Below, in pieces: positions 41,010 to 52,076 of a DNA stretch of 64,000 nucleotides. Within the stretch, counting starts at the first letter, position 1; each line of letters starts with the position of its first letter. The notes below the pieces were generated by a model, which had not been told where the DNA came from, did not search any database, and worked only from the letters and a program-made list of their open reading frames with translations. The stretch is taken from positions 2,955,003 through 3,019,002 of the forward strand of contig CM030943.1 of assembly GCA_018136815.1 (NCBI GenBank), read 5' to 3'. This DNA is from Isochrysis galbana. Lineage: Eukaryota > Haptophyta > Isochrysidales > Isochrysidaceae. Made by a program: the position numbers and the translations under genes.

Positions 41010-41360
41010 TGTCGGATCCAGAGTATTTCCACAATACTCTAGACGGATCCGATGGCTTGTGTGTCTTTTAACTTTAGGATGGGCATTGTTTCTTGAGGGG
41101 TGATCGCCGTTTACTTCGAGACTCTTCGTTGTGGCTTCGTTTCGGTTGGCTGCATTCTTCTCCGGACTCGTTTCTTTGATTGTGGCGACTGTTTACGTGA
41201 GTTTTCGGAGTGTCCCTTTGTTGACTGGGCGGTTTTGTGAGTGATGTGTGATCGTGGCTTGTGTCGCCATGTAGCGCGCGCGCTCCCTCTCTCATTCTCA
41301 AGACTGTGCTCTATGCCCCTTGAGACTTGCCCCACGAACAAGCACTCGCTTGTTTCGACA
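41010..41360 (+). repeat. 5' LTR
   Basis: TG...CA ends, with inverted pentamers TGTCG/CGACA. A GGATCC.AGAGTATT...AATACTCTAGACGGATCC inverted repeat sits at its left end. Confidence 0.95.
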
Positions 41361-42614
41361 GTTTGAAGACATCCCCCACTCACTTGCACGCCCTCGCCGC
41401 GCCTCGCCGCCCATTGCGCCGCGCACAAGCCCATTCATGTGCATTGCGCGCATGCCCGGCTGCACACCACTCGCTGCCCGACACCACCGGCTTGATGGGG
41501 TGAGCTTGGCTTGTCTCTTTGGCGCCGAGCGCGGTCAACCTGCCTTCCCTCGCCATTCCCCCACCCCTCGCCACGCCTCCGCCTCTCCAAGCCTCCGCTT
41601 TCCACCCTACTCACCATTCTTCCCATCTTCTTCATCTTCTCGCCCGCCCGTTGCCTTTCCCATATGTTGCTCCCTTCTCTCTTGGTGCTTGTTGGCTGAG
41701 CTCTTGCTAGCCTCAAGTTTTTAGGCTTTCTTTCTCTTGACTTCTTCCTCCTTGTCGTCCACATTCTCATCAATCGGTTCGACGAAGATGGTTGTAGACA
41801 AGATGGCTTGATGTGTTGTTTGGTTCTGTGTTCCCGATCCCGACGTGCAGCCGCTTACGTGTCCGTCCGTTCGCGTTGAGTGGGCTGTTGGGTCTCCCTT
41901 GCTTTCTGCCTTGTCCTTGAGCTTTCTCTCGAGCTTTCTCTCGATCTTGCTCTCGATCGCGCGTTCATTTCAGCGGCCTTCAGCCTCGGTCCCTCGGTCA
42001 ATCCTCCTCCCTCGGTTGCGTCATGTTTTGAGCCGTGTTTCTGTTCTTGTTCGTTCTCGATTTGGCTACGGCCACCCTTCATTCTCAGTCCGGCTATACG
42101 CCACCCCGTTCGGCTATTTGCCTCCAGGTTCCAGGTTCTTGATTCTCGATGATTCTTGTTTCATTCGGCTCTAAATATGATGTATTCGAGGTACTAGGTT
42201 GATCGGGGGTCGACGTTTGTTGGTTTCTGTCGATGTTCTCGAGTTCGGGTTCAAGTTCAAGTTCAAAGATTTGAGAGAAGACTCGGTTCTTGGTTGATTC
42301 TTTGGATTCCTTGACTCCCTTGTCACGTTGTTTGTTCGGATTGTGAGCTACCGTGCGTTCGGAGTGTGTTCGTGTGCCCGTAACGTTCTCATTAGGGATG
42401 TGCGCCCCGAGTGAGACTTGTCTTCAAACCAACAAAGTGTTCTTCATGTTGGTTTAACCCACTGAGTGCGCACACTCTTTGGGGTGAAAGGCAAGAGGGT
42501 CACGTTCACTTGTGTTTGTTTGTGCATGTCAGACTTGTGTGTGCCTCATGGGGACGCCTATGAGTGTGCTGTGCAAGTTTGACTCGCGCGGACGCTCGAC
42601 ATTTAGTCGGGGGG

Positions 42615-42965
42615 TGTCGGATCCAGAGTATTTCCACAATACTCTAGACGGATCCGATGGCTTGTGTGTCTTTTAACTTTAGGATGGGCATTGTTTCTTG
42701 AGGGGTGATCGCCGTTTACTTCGAGACTCTTCGTTGTGGCTTCGTTTCGGTTGGCTGCATTCTTCTCCGGACTCGTTTCTTTGATTGTGGCGACTGTTTA
42801 CGTGAGTTTTCGGAGTGTCCCTTTGTTGACTGGGCGGTTTTGTGAGTGATGTGTGATCGTGGCTTGTGTCGCCATGTAGCGCGCGCGCTCCCTCTCTCAT
42901 TCTCAAGACTGTGCTCTATGCCCCTTGAGACTTGCCCCACGAACAAGCACTCGCTTGTTTCGACA
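42615..42965 (+). repeat. 3' LTR
   Basis: Same length and ends as the 5' LTR; immediately preceded by the PPT. Confidence 0.95.
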
Positions 42966-42970
42966 ATTTG

Positions 42971-43235
42971 GCTACCCTAGGTGATGTTTCTTATGTCTAG
43001 TCCTCTCGCCGCCTGCGCCTGCAAGAGGTCCTCTGATGTTCCTAAGTTGAAATCCTTGTCTATAGTGTACAGTGGACTTATCATTTTCCGAATGTGTTTG
43101 TTGCTCGGGGCGTGTAGCCCCATGTTCTCGCGCTGTTTTTTTAACCTTTGAAAGAAACCGACCTTCGCCGTTACTAATAAGTGGTATCTCGTAAGGATTG
43201 CTGAGTCGCAAAAACTGGAAAGAACGCCCGCCAGG
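42971..43235 (-). repeat. Dispersed repeat, host of the LTR element (copy 2 at 50500-50735)
   Basis: CTCGGGGCGTGTAGCCCCAT and CGCCGTTACTAATA match in both copies. A minus-strand frame reads YHLLVTAKVGFFQRLKKQRE and continues to a stop; it is conserved between the copies, so it may be the C-terminus of an element protein. Confidence 0.7.
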
Positions 43236-43439
43236 TCTTTCTTTAACCTGCGCGTCGTCTTCCCGCGCCGCGCTCGCAGGAACTTTCTCTCTCCCGAGAG
43301 AGAGAAAGAGGGAAGCTCTCCGCGCAGGCCGCGGCCTGCGCTCACGTACCCTGAAAAAAAAACTGAAGATTCTGGGCTACACACCTACTTTACTAGTTAC
43401 GGGACTTCCCCTTGCTCCTAACACCGCCCTTATCTTCCC

Positions 43440-43645
43440 TAGTAACAGCAAACACAAACTTCGAATCGCAAATTTCGAGACCAAAATCTGCAAACCTGGA
43501 CTTGAGACCATAGGGAATCCGAATCTGTGTGTCTTGTGCGTCAGTGGCAACACGGGGAACTGTTCAATTGTAATTGTGAGCGCGTACCTTACACGAATAT
43601 TCATGCCTACAGCCTTCAGATGGGCATGAATACAACAACCCTGTG
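43440..43645 (+). repeat. Direct repeat, copy 2 of 37347-37565
   Basis: See copy 1. Confidence 0.85.
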
Positions 43646-43741
43646 ATTATATATTGAAAATGAGCTTCAAAAGCATGGCGACTTGTCCACCGTTGGTGGT
43701 GACGTACTCGTAGCTCCTATACACAGCCTGCTAAGCTGCAT

Positions 43742-44080
43742 GACGGATCCGAGGTTACCGCTACCTCAGATGGGAACAGAGGGGACGGAAGGGAAGCGGC
43801 GAGAGGCGCGGCGGAAGTTGGGGGGTGGCCAATGACGGGCTGGACCACCTCCTCAGCAGAGAAAGGCGGGAGGACGGGCTTGTGCGAGGGCGAGCGCGAC
43901 GACGGAGCGGACATGGCTGGGAGGGTCGGGATGGATAGGCTGAGGCTGAGGGAGTGGTGAGGTTTGGTATTGAGGTAGTGTTGAGAACGAGGGACGAGAA
44001 CGGGAACGAGAACGAGAACGAGAGCGACGAACGAAGAACGACAGACGACAGACGGCTAGGGGCCGATGGACCGACGAGAT
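43742..44080 (-). repeat. Dispersed MSAPSSRSPS repeat, copy 3
   Basis: Like 31120-31445, followed on its 5' side by the same GATGGACCGACGAGATGAC. Confidence 0.75.
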
Positions 44081-44090
44081 GACACTACAC

Positions 44091-45228
44091 GGGGAACGAA
44101 CGGCGAACGAAGGGCTGTGGGGCGGCGAGGCGCTCCTAGCGGCCCTAGTGTGATGGATAGTAAGAGATTGTTAGACCTGCAAAGAACTCTTCCCTCAGGG
44201 AGGGAGCCTAGGCTGCTAGAGTGCAGCGACGCAGCGAACAACGACGGACAACGAAGCTGAGAACAACAGGATACACCGACTCACGAACACACCGGAATCA
44301 TTCACCCAAACCAAGCAAATTATCAAGCAACCGCGACCCCAAATCACCGATAACTCAAACACGTCGCGAGAGACGGAGAGAGAGAGCGAGAGAGAGGGAG
44401 AGACTCCGCAGCGACGGCCGGAGCGTGTCTCCGTTGTAACTTCCCACCTAAAAACTATTGTTATAGTTCGAGCGATGGAGCGCGCGCCGACCGCTCCTGA
44501 TCCCCAGTCCACCGCCGTCACGACGCCCCACAGGGGCCGCCCCAAGCCGCCGGAGCCGAAGCGCTCACAGGTCGCCCCCCTAACCGACAGCGACGTCGAC
44601 ATGATCCTGCCTCCCTCGCCTCCCCACCAGGCACAGAAGCAGGGAACAGGGAGAGCCCTGTTCCCTGCAGACCAGCAGAGCCAGTCCCTGGCTCTGCCGC
44701 CTGCCCCGACTGGCTTGCCAGTACACCAAGGACTCCCCATGGTGGGTGGCAGCCTGGCTGCCACCCCCATGGTGGCAACTCCTACCAGCAGTGCACCCCT
44801 CGTGGGCGGGCACTTGACACAACAAACAATTCTTGGGGCCTTTACGGCTTCCAACCACCCCAACAACATTGCACAGAAGTCCTACGCTGAGGCGGCCGGC
44901 CCCAAAGGGAAACTCCCCAACTCTCTCTCGCTCTCTCTCTCCGTCTCTCGCGACGTGTTTGAGTTATCGGTGATTTGGGGTCGCGGTTGCTTGATAATTT
45001 GCTTGGTTTGGGTGAATGATTCCGGTGTGTTCGTGAGTCGGTGTATCCTGTTGTTCTCAGCTTCGTTGTCCGTCGTTGTTCGCTGCGTCGCTGCACTCTA
45101 GCAGCCTAGGCTCCCTCCCTGAGGGAAGAGTTCTTTGCAGGTCTAACAATCTCTTACTATCCATCACACTAGGGCCGCTAGGAGCGCCTCGCCGCCCCAC
45201 AGCCCTTCGTTCGCCGTTCGTTCCCCGT
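44091..45228. repeat. Foldback structure with about 305-bp inverted arms
   Basis: Arms 44091-44398 and 44921-45228 are near-identical inverted copies (from GGGGAACGAACGGCGAACGA to the CT/GA run). The about 520-bp spacer contains a non-LTR 5' end. A third single copy of the arm lies at 51048-51335 (minus). Confidence 0.9.
44475..44920 (+). CDS. ORF1-like fragment between the inverted arms
   Basis: MERAPTAPDPQSTAVTTP, a Pro-rich start shared with 31518, then a repetitive Gln/Pro/Met-rich segment (PMVGGSLAATPMVATPTSSA) ending in SYAEAAGPKGKLPN. It then reads into the right arm to 45101. Probably an element remnant. Confidence 0.45.
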
Positions 45229-45410
45229 CCAGACACCCAAATGGGGTTGCCCGACCCAGTCCAGAATTTCATTCACCCGACTCCCGGTGGGGAGGAGGGC
45301 CAAAGCGCCGCGCTAGCCGCCGGTGCCGCTCGCGACGGAGTGGCTCAGAGCCCTCCGGCCTCCGGCCTCCGTCTCCGCTCGACTCGACAGAATCGCTGCT
45401 TGTCCTAGAA
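45229..45410 (+). repeat. Segment matching 50930-51045 in inverse orientation
   Basis: GGGTTGCCCGACCCAGTCCA and CCGACTCCCGGTGGGGAGGA shared. Frame reads MGLPDPVQNFIHPTPGGEE in both. Confidence 0.75.
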
Positions 45411-45839
45411 ACGGGAGAAATGGCTGATGCCACCCAATGGGAAGCTCTTCTACCCATGGTCCCCAGGAGATGAAATGTTGCTTTGACTGCCCTCTTTGAG
45501 ACCTTCAGTGACCACCAAGCTTAGTTTTGTCATCTGAGTGTCCAATCCGCTAGCCTACTGCTCCAAAAGGTCTAAAATAAAACTCCTCTGGGGCGAGCGG
45601 AAGCCCGAGTGCAGCACAGCATGCTGAAGGTGGTAGCAAAAGTAAGCAAAAAGACAAGCTCCGCAGAGTTGGTCATGGGGAGAGCTAAGGTTGAATGGGA
45701 TGTGGAGATGGTTTGCTTCAGGTGATGGGATGTCTCATAAGCTCACCGTAGGCTATAATGGAGGCACATGATCGGCAGAGTCCTAGAAATCCAAGAATTT
45801 TCTAGGACGTGGTCCTAGTTTCTAGGACGGATTTTTTTG
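45411..45839. other. Intergenic, nothing recognised
   Basis: A TCCTAGAAA/TTTCTAGGA inverted word near 45781-45825 is the only feature noticed. Confidence 0.4.
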
Positions 45840-45968
45840 TCCGAGGGGAAAGTTTCGGGAAAGGGGTTCATGGTGGTTAAGGTTGGGTAGTAGGAATAGG
45901 AAGGCACATAAGCACGCTGCCTCACGCCGCACACGTAGCGGAGACTTTTAAGAAGAATTTTTTTTCAA
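45840..45968 (-). repeat. About 200-bp repeat family, partial inverted copy
   Basis: GGTTAAGGTTGGGTAGTAGG and CTGCCTCACGCCGCACACGT are the inverse of 37930-38150. Confidence 0.75.
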
Positions 45969-46170
45969 AATACAACCCCAAGCAACAAACGCATATGGAT
46001 CTTATATGTATACGAGATCTCTCCCAGGGTTGTTCTCCTTGGGGCACGATCTACTACAATCAACACCACCGCTGCAGATAGTATTACGGCGTTAGCGCAA
46101 TGGAATCGTACATCTGCCACTTCTAACACTACATAGCATGCGAATAACGTCAAGCCTTCCCAAAATCGTC

Positions 46171-46560
46171 TTACATGGGGGAAAGTAGACGCCATGTAAT
46201 TCTTAGAGGCTCCGAGGTGCGTCGGAAATATCTTTGAAATTTGCTGAGCGCGGCGAACGTCTCTAATCCACCGTCACTCGATATGAAGGAGACACGATGG
46301 AGGGAACAAAAGTGCCGGCACAGCACGTCGCAAGTGGCAACGGCAACATCATGCACATCGTAGAGTATCAGTTCCACCAACGCCGGGTGGACTCAGCCGG
46401 CCACTGCCGAGGCACGCGGCGTTTGTGTTCCAAATGGCGCCTCCCGAACCATTTTGTGCACGACGGACGAAAGGAAGGACTTGGAGGGCAGCGTAGCGTA
46501 CGCAGCCGTCAAGAAAATGTACTTCGACCAGGCTTAACGTAAGGGGCGCCTGGGCGGGCC
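46171..46560 (-). CDS. Hypothetical ORF pieces
   Basis: A protein-like minus-strand frame (VELILYDVHDVAVATC, then FAALSKFQRYFRRTSEPL) ends at 46171. Upstream, two other frames look partly protein-like. Perhaps a small intron-bearing gene or a decayed one, downstream of the kinase on the same strand. No family recognised. Confidence 0.25.
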
Positions 46561-46626
46561 TGGGTCGGAAAGCGGAAGTTCCGGAGGAGTGCGCACACAT
46601 TGAGCGCGGCAGCAGGGCGGGCAGCC

Positions 46627-47991
46627 CTAGCCGGCAACGGGGCGGAGGGATGCGGAAACGGTGGTGCGCGGCACGATGCCTTCAAAGATGCCCTGCGGCA
46701 GGCCGTCACTCGGGCCAGCAAGCGCCTCTGCGTGTACGTCATCGAACCCGTCAAAGTGGGACACATCGAAGTCGTCCTTGAGATCCGGCACGACGGGAGG
46801 CGGGAGCGTGCGCCCGCGCAACGCATCCCAGTTGATACCACGTAGCAGCGGATGGCTCTTGACTTCGTGTGCGTCGTCGCCGCGGCAACCTAGCCGGCAA
46901 GGAACGACAGGCTCTAGCAGCCCCGCGATGAGGTCGCGTGCATCCTGCGACACGAGCTGCGGGAAGCGAATCTCGGCGCGCACGATGTCATGACAGAGCA
47001 TCTCGCTCGTCTCGCCAATGAAGGTTGGATGGCCGACGATCATCTCGAAAAGAAGCACACCGAGCGCCCACCAGTCGACGCCCGTGCCATAGCCTTCGCT
47101 TAGGAGAATCTCGGGCGCCATGTATTCTGCAGTTCCGCACTGCGTGAAAGTGTGACCGTCAACCACCTTGGCGAAACCGAAGTCGACGAGCTTGAGGTAG
47201 CCCCACGCGTCGAGCAGCAAGTTCTCGGGTTTGAGGTCGCGGTAGACAACTTTCTGCGCGTGGAGGTATTCGAGGGCCTCGACAATCATCGCAGTGTAGA
47301 GCAGCGCGTGCTGCTGCGGGATGCCGCCCCGGTTGCGCTGGAGCAGCGTGAAGAGCTCGCCGCCAAGGCACGGCTCGAGCAGCAGGTAGCAAGCAGTGGG
47401 CGTCTCGAACAGTTGCTCGAGCCGCACCACGAACGGGTGGTCCATCATGCTGAGCAGCTGCGCTTCGGTGCGCGTGTTGAGCTCCTGTCGGTGGTGTCTG
47501 AGCACAGCCTTGGGCATCGTCTTGAGCGCGAATGTGCGCACGCACGCGCCGTCTGCGTGCTGGCCGTAGGCAACGAGCCGGACGGTGCCAAACGTGCCAG
47601 TGCCGAGGAGGGCGAGTGGCTGCAGCTGGTCGAGACTGGCAGGGAGCACGCTCTCTGCATCAGCCTCCAGCCTGGGGAGCCGCTTGGTCGACCAGGCGGC
47701 CGCACTCGTGCCAAGCACGACGAGCGAGATGAGAGCAAAGTCTTGCGCAGCGGCGGCGAGGAGCAGCGCGAGCGCGGCGGGGAGGAAGCGGAGTGAGGCG
47801 AGCGCTGGCGGAAGCAACGCGTTGGAGTGAGAGGGAGGGTGATGCTGCGGTTTCTGAGCGTCGGCCGAGGAGGACGAGGAGGGGCAGGAAGGTGAGGGTG
47901 GTTGTGGATGCGATGGGCTTGAGAGTGGCCCGTGGGTGCACCTGGAGCTGTGTGGTGTGGATGGAGGGGAGAAGGAGGAGGGTGAGGCCAT
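46627..47991 (-). CDS. AGC-family Ser/Thr protein kinase with membrane-spanning N-terminal region
   Basis: 454 residues from the ATG at 47991. Residues about 58-98 are hydrophobic (two possible membrane segments). Kinase domain about 124-383: GTGTFGTV G-loop (130-137), ALKTMPK with Lys157, YRDLKPENLLL (250-260), DFG (270-272), TFTQCGTAEYMAPE activation segment, DWWALGVLLFEM. The C-tail INWDALRGRTLPPPVVP and FDGFDDV fits PKA/PKG-like AGC kinases. No cyclic-nucleotide domain is present, so it is a catalytic-subunit-type kinase, perhaps membrane-bound. The start is uncertain because the upstream sequence is low-complexity and open. It is otherwise intact. Confidence 0.9.
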   Translation of the reverse strand: MASPSSFSPPSTPHSSRCTHGPLSSPSHPQPPSPSCPSSSSSADAQKPQHHPPSHSNALLPPALASLRFLPAALALLLAAAAQDFALISLVVLGTSAAAWSTKRLPRLEADAESVLPASLDQLQPLALLGTGTFGTVRLVAYGQHADGACVRTFALKTMPKAVLRHHRQELNTRTEAQLLSMMDHPFVVRLEQLFETPTACYLLLEPCLGGELFTLLQRNRGGIPQQHALLYTAMIVEALEYLHAQKVVYRDLKPENLLLDAWGYLKLVDFGFAKVVDGHTFTQCGTAEYMAPEILLSEGYGTGVDWWALGVLLFEMIVGHPTFIGETSEMLCHDIVRAEIRFPQLVSQDARDLIAGLLEPVVPCRLGCRGDDAHEVKSHPLLRGINWDALRGRTLPPPVVPDLKDDFDVSHFDGFDDVHAEALAGPSDGLPQGIFEGIVPRTTVSASLRPVAG

Positions 47992-47999
47992 CGGGAAGG

Positions 48000-48190
48000 G
48001 GGGGGGCTGAAGGGGGGGGGGGGGGGGGCGGGTTGTTGGGGAGGGAGGGAGGGAGGGATGGCGAGGGGGTGGGGGAAGGGGGGGGTGTCGTGGAAGTGGG
48101 TGGCTCGCCACCCACTCAGCGCTCCGACAGAGCAAGAGCGAGAGCGGCAGAGAGCAGAGAGAGAGGGAGAGAGAGGTCCCCCCGGCCCCT

Positions 48191-48221
<31 letters not shown>

Positions 48222-48801
48222 CCCCCTCTCCTCTCTCTTCTCTATCCTCTCCCTGTTGTAACCCTTCTGCCCCCTCCCCTTCCCTTCCCAGCAGCAGGAT
48301 CCCTCAGGGGAAGTGGAGGCGTCTTTCTTTTCTGTTCCCTCTCGTCTTCTCTCCTTCTCCACCTCTTCCCTCCCCTCTCCTTCTCTCTCTGCTGCTCTCT
48401 CTCTCTCTCTCTCCAGCGGCAAGCGCGCGGGCCGACGGGCAGAGGAAGAGCTCTCGGGAGAGAGAGAGAGAGAGAGAGAGAGGAAGAGAGAGAAGGAGAT
48501 GGAGAAGAAAGGAGGAGGAGGAGGAGAGAGAGAGAGAGAAGCCCTGCGTGGCAAGTCGCACGTGACGTGAGAAGCAGAAGACGAGACACTTGAATAGAGA
48601 GGAGCGGCGTGGGGGTGGGAGAGAGGCAGAAGGGGAGAGAGTGAAGAGGGGAGAGAGAGCGGAGAGAGGAGAGAGAGAGAGAGGCGCCGGAAGAGCCCTT
48701 CTTCTCTGAGACTCTAGAGCTCTCGAGGGCTCTCCGGTTTGGAGAAGCCGGCGCGCGGGGGGGGAAAAAGGGGCAGATGGAGGGAGAGGGAGAGGGAGAG
48801 A

Positions 48802-48854
<53 letters not shown>

Positions 48855-49620
48855 CCATTCTCTAGATCTCTGCGGGCTTTCCTTTTAGAGAAGCCGGCGT
48901 CCGCGGGGGGGGGGGGGGGGGAGGGCAGATGGAGGGGGGAGAGAGAGAGAGAGAGAGACGCGAGGGAAGGGAGGAGAAGAGGGAGAAGAGGGGCAGAATC
49001 AGAGGGAAGTGCCCCCCCCCCCCTCCCCGCCCTTCCTCCCTCTCTTCCCCCCTCCCCCCGCCTTCCTCACGGGCGGCGTCTCTCATTTCGTCCTCCCCCC
49101 CCGTCTCCCCCCGCTCTGGGCAGAGAGGAGGATGGGCGGATCTCCAAACACACCCGCCCCGCCCGCCCTTCGCCCGCCCCGCCCTCCCCCCCCGCACACA
49201 CCGCCGCCCGCCCCGAGATCTGCGCAGATGATGGGCGGATCCCCTCCATCTCCGGTGGAGAGAGCGAGGGGAACAAGGATCCCACGAGGCGCCGTAGGAG
49301 GACATGGCGGATCCCCCCCCCCCGCCGCCCCCCTCCCTCCCCCGCGCGCGGCCGCTGCCGGGAGGGGAGAGGCCACGCTCCAGGACGGCGCCTCGCCACC
49401 GAGCCGCCCCCCCCCCGCCCCCCCCCCCCCCCCCCCGCCCCCCCCCCCCCCCCCCCCCCGCCACCCCCCCCCCCCCCCCACGCCGCCTCCCCCCCGCGCG
49501 GGAAGGGAGAGGGCGCCTCTCTCTCTTCCTCCTCGACCGCCCCCGCCCCCCCCCCCCCGCCCCCCCCCGCCCCCCCCCCCCGCCCCCCCCCCCCACGCAC
49601 AGAACAATGGCTCGTCGTCT
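48000..49620. other. Low-complexity block upstream of the kinase
   Basis: G-rich, CT-rich, GA-rich and C-rich segments in turn, with (GA)n at 48793-48851 and near-pure C/G between 49395 and 49600. Long open frames across it (for example 48777-49622) are composition artefacts. Confidence 0.7.
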
Positions 49621-50200
49621 AAGGAGCGGAGGCTTCGAAAAAAAAGAATCCCGTCCGCGCGCCCTGTGGGTGCAGCAACGACAAACGGCAGAAGGACTGC
49701 TGCACCCACTTGCCAGGAGTGCTCTCTGCTCACTGCTCTCTACTCTCTGCTCTCTCTCTCGTCTCTCCGACCATCAGCGCGAGCCGCCCCCTCCGCCCTC
49801 ATGTAGCCCGGTCACTCACTGTAGGGGTTATAGGGGTGCGGAGGGCACCAGCTACAATGGGTAAATGAAGGTCTAAATATAAATAAGCTCCCTACGGATT
49901 CTGGTAGGATGGATCAGCAAACAAAGGGGGAATGGGGGTTCCCCGACGAAATTTGAAATTTTCGAAAAATACCGAATTTCGCCGAATTTCAGGCCCTCGA
50001 AGACGGTGCGCGAAATACAATCGGGCCCCCCTCCGGTATATTTTTAGTGAGGCCCTTCATGCGAGGTACAAATATCGAATGACGAGGAATTTTGTGACAC
50101 CGACTCACTGGGTCCACAAGGCCTCGTTGCTATGCACACTGAACCATAAGTCATACTCGTATTCTTGCTCTTCAATATGTGTGTATGAAAGTATCACAAA
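49621..50200. other. Intergenic, nothing recognised
   Basis: No supported ORF or shared repeat. Confidence 0.4.
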
Positions 50201-50204
50201 ACAA

Positions 50205-50415
50205 AAAAAAAATCTTCTTAAAATTCCCCGCTACGCGTGCGGCGTGAGGCAGTGTGCTAGTGTTCCTCCCTACTACCCAACCTTAACCCCTGACAACCCC
50301 CTCCCCCTTTCCCAGTTCCCTCTTTATCGGAGAAGCTGGTTCCGGGGAGGCCGCGCGCGCTGCTTCGGCCGGGAGTTGGAGAGAAGGGGGCTGGAGACTG
50401 TGATTCGTCCTTTAT
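50205..50415 (+). repeat. About 200-bp repeat family, copy 3
   Basis: As 37930-38150. Confidence 0.85.
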
Positions 50416-50419
50416 GCTA

Positions 50420-51335
50420 GTGTTAATTCAAGTTGCCTTCCATTGTATATCGTGGGATCCTCATTGATATCCCCTGCGGTTTCTTCCAAGACGCGGTATT
50501 AAGTGCCTTAGGTGATGTTACGGATGTCTAGACCTCTCGCCTCTCGCCGCCTGCAGGAGGTCTTCCGATGTTCCTAGGTTGAACTCCTTGTCCACCGTGT
50601 AGAGCGGACTTATCATTTTCTTAATGTGTTTGTTACTCGGGGCGTGTAGCCCCATATTCTCTCGTTGTTTTTTCAGCCTCTGAAAGAACCCGACTTTCGC
50701 CGTTACTAATAGGTGGTATCTCGCAAGGATGGCTCTTAAGACCGGGTCGTCCCGGGGGTCGCCGCCATTTGGGCTTTCCTAGCATCCGCCACCGCGTCGA
50801 TTTCCGCCTGCGCGTATTTCTGTCGTCTGCGAAGCTCGACCGCCTTCGCGAGGAGTATCGAAGATACTTTCCTTTTGGATTCCGTCCAAGTGGTGTCGAG
50901 TCGAGCGGAGCCGGAGGGCTCTGAGCCACTCCGTCGCGAGCAGCACCGGCGGCTAGCGCGGCGCTTTGGCCCTCCTCCCCACCGGGAGTCGGGTGAATGA
51001 AATTCTGGACTGGGTCGGGCAACCCCATTCGGGTGTATGGACAGGGAACGAACGGCGAACGAAGGACTGTGGGGCGGCGAGGCGCTCCTAGCGGCCCTAG
51101 TGTGTTGGGTTTTAAGAGATTGTTAGACCTACAAAGAACTCTTCCCTCAGGGAGGGAGCCTAGGCTGCTAGAGTGCAGCGACGCAGCGAACAACGACGGA
51201 CAAAGAGCCTGAGAACAACAGGATACACCGACTCACGAACACACCGGAATCATTCACCCAAACCAAGCAAATTATCAAGCAACCGCGACCCCAAATCACC
51301 GATAACTCAAACACGTCGCGAGAGACGGAGAGATC
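50420..51335 (-). repeat. Compound repeat: empty-site counterpart of the LTR-element host, plus the foldback-arm copy
   Basis: 50440-50735 parallels 40935-41009 joined to 42971-43235 without the LTR element. 50930-51045 matches 45229-45410 inverted, and 51048-51335 is the third copy of the foldback arm. A minus-strand frame over 50633-51193 is open but composite. Confidence 0.7.
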
Positions 51336-52076
51336 TTCACGACAGAGGAAATCTTGCCGTTGAGCGTGAACCTTCTAGACGCTTCTAACGAACAACCCTG
51401 AGTAGCAACCAAGGGGAAGGAACACCAAAGGGGCCAAGGGCTTGCATGTAGCTTGCATCAAGGGGAAAGATTCCCTCACCTAGGAAGCGAACCTACACCG
51501 GTCTCCAAGGGGAGATAGCAAATTAAACCTCAAATCTCGAGCGGATAGAGCAACCGACTTGCTCGCCAAAACCTTGACCGAGAAGAAAGAAGCAAGGACC
51601 TACAAGCCAAGGGTAGCGGACCTAGGGAATGTGAGAGGAAATTTCCGAACGCCAACGCCAAACGCCGAACGCGGGAAGGCAACGAAACCCTAACCAGGCC
51701 AAGCAGAACCTACGAAGAACAGGCCTGGACAACAACGAAAGTCAGCAGGTCCCAAGAAAGAACCGGAACCCAACAAGAAACAACAAGCCTTGCAAGAAGC
51801 TAAACAAGCCTTCACAAGGTAACCTGAGAGCCTGAGACAAGCGCGCAGCGAGCAACAGGCGACCTGGCTCCTTTAGGTAAAGATTACCCGAAAGGAGGAA
51901 ACCTGGAATCTAGACCTGACAAACAGGCTAGAAGGAACGAAACGAGAACTCGAATTCTAGATTGCTAGGGACGAACCCTACCAACCTAGGTATGCCTGAG
52001 CTTCACCGTGTGGCCGCACGGCGAAGGACCTGGAAACAAGAGCCTGGAAATCGCATCATCTAGGATGAATGCGACA
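51336..52076 (-). repeat. 3' LTR (outer end unclear)
   Basis: Starts TGTCGCATTC after the PPT. Contains the hairpin CTTCGCCGTG/CACGGCGAAG (52006-52031). Part of it is found again at 32838-32962. Confidence 0.65.

Larger units (their letters stand above)
41010..42965 (+). mobile_element. Complete non-autonomous LTR retrotransposon
   Basis: Two 351-bp direct LTRs (41010-41360 and 42615-42965), starting TGTCGGATCC and ending TTTCGACA, flanked by the 5-bp TSD ATTTG (41005-41009 and 42966-42970). The internal 1.25 kb has no gag or pol. The PPT TTAGTCGGGGGG lies directly before the 3' LTR and is identical to that of the gypsy element at 52076. The LTRs look identical or nearly so over the stretches compared, so the insertion is young. 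Confidence 0.95.

Noticed and set aside
48777-49806. Several 200-280-residue Pro- or Gly-rich frames
   Set aside because: Pure composition effect of C/G and GA tracts; no start context, splice pattern or motif.
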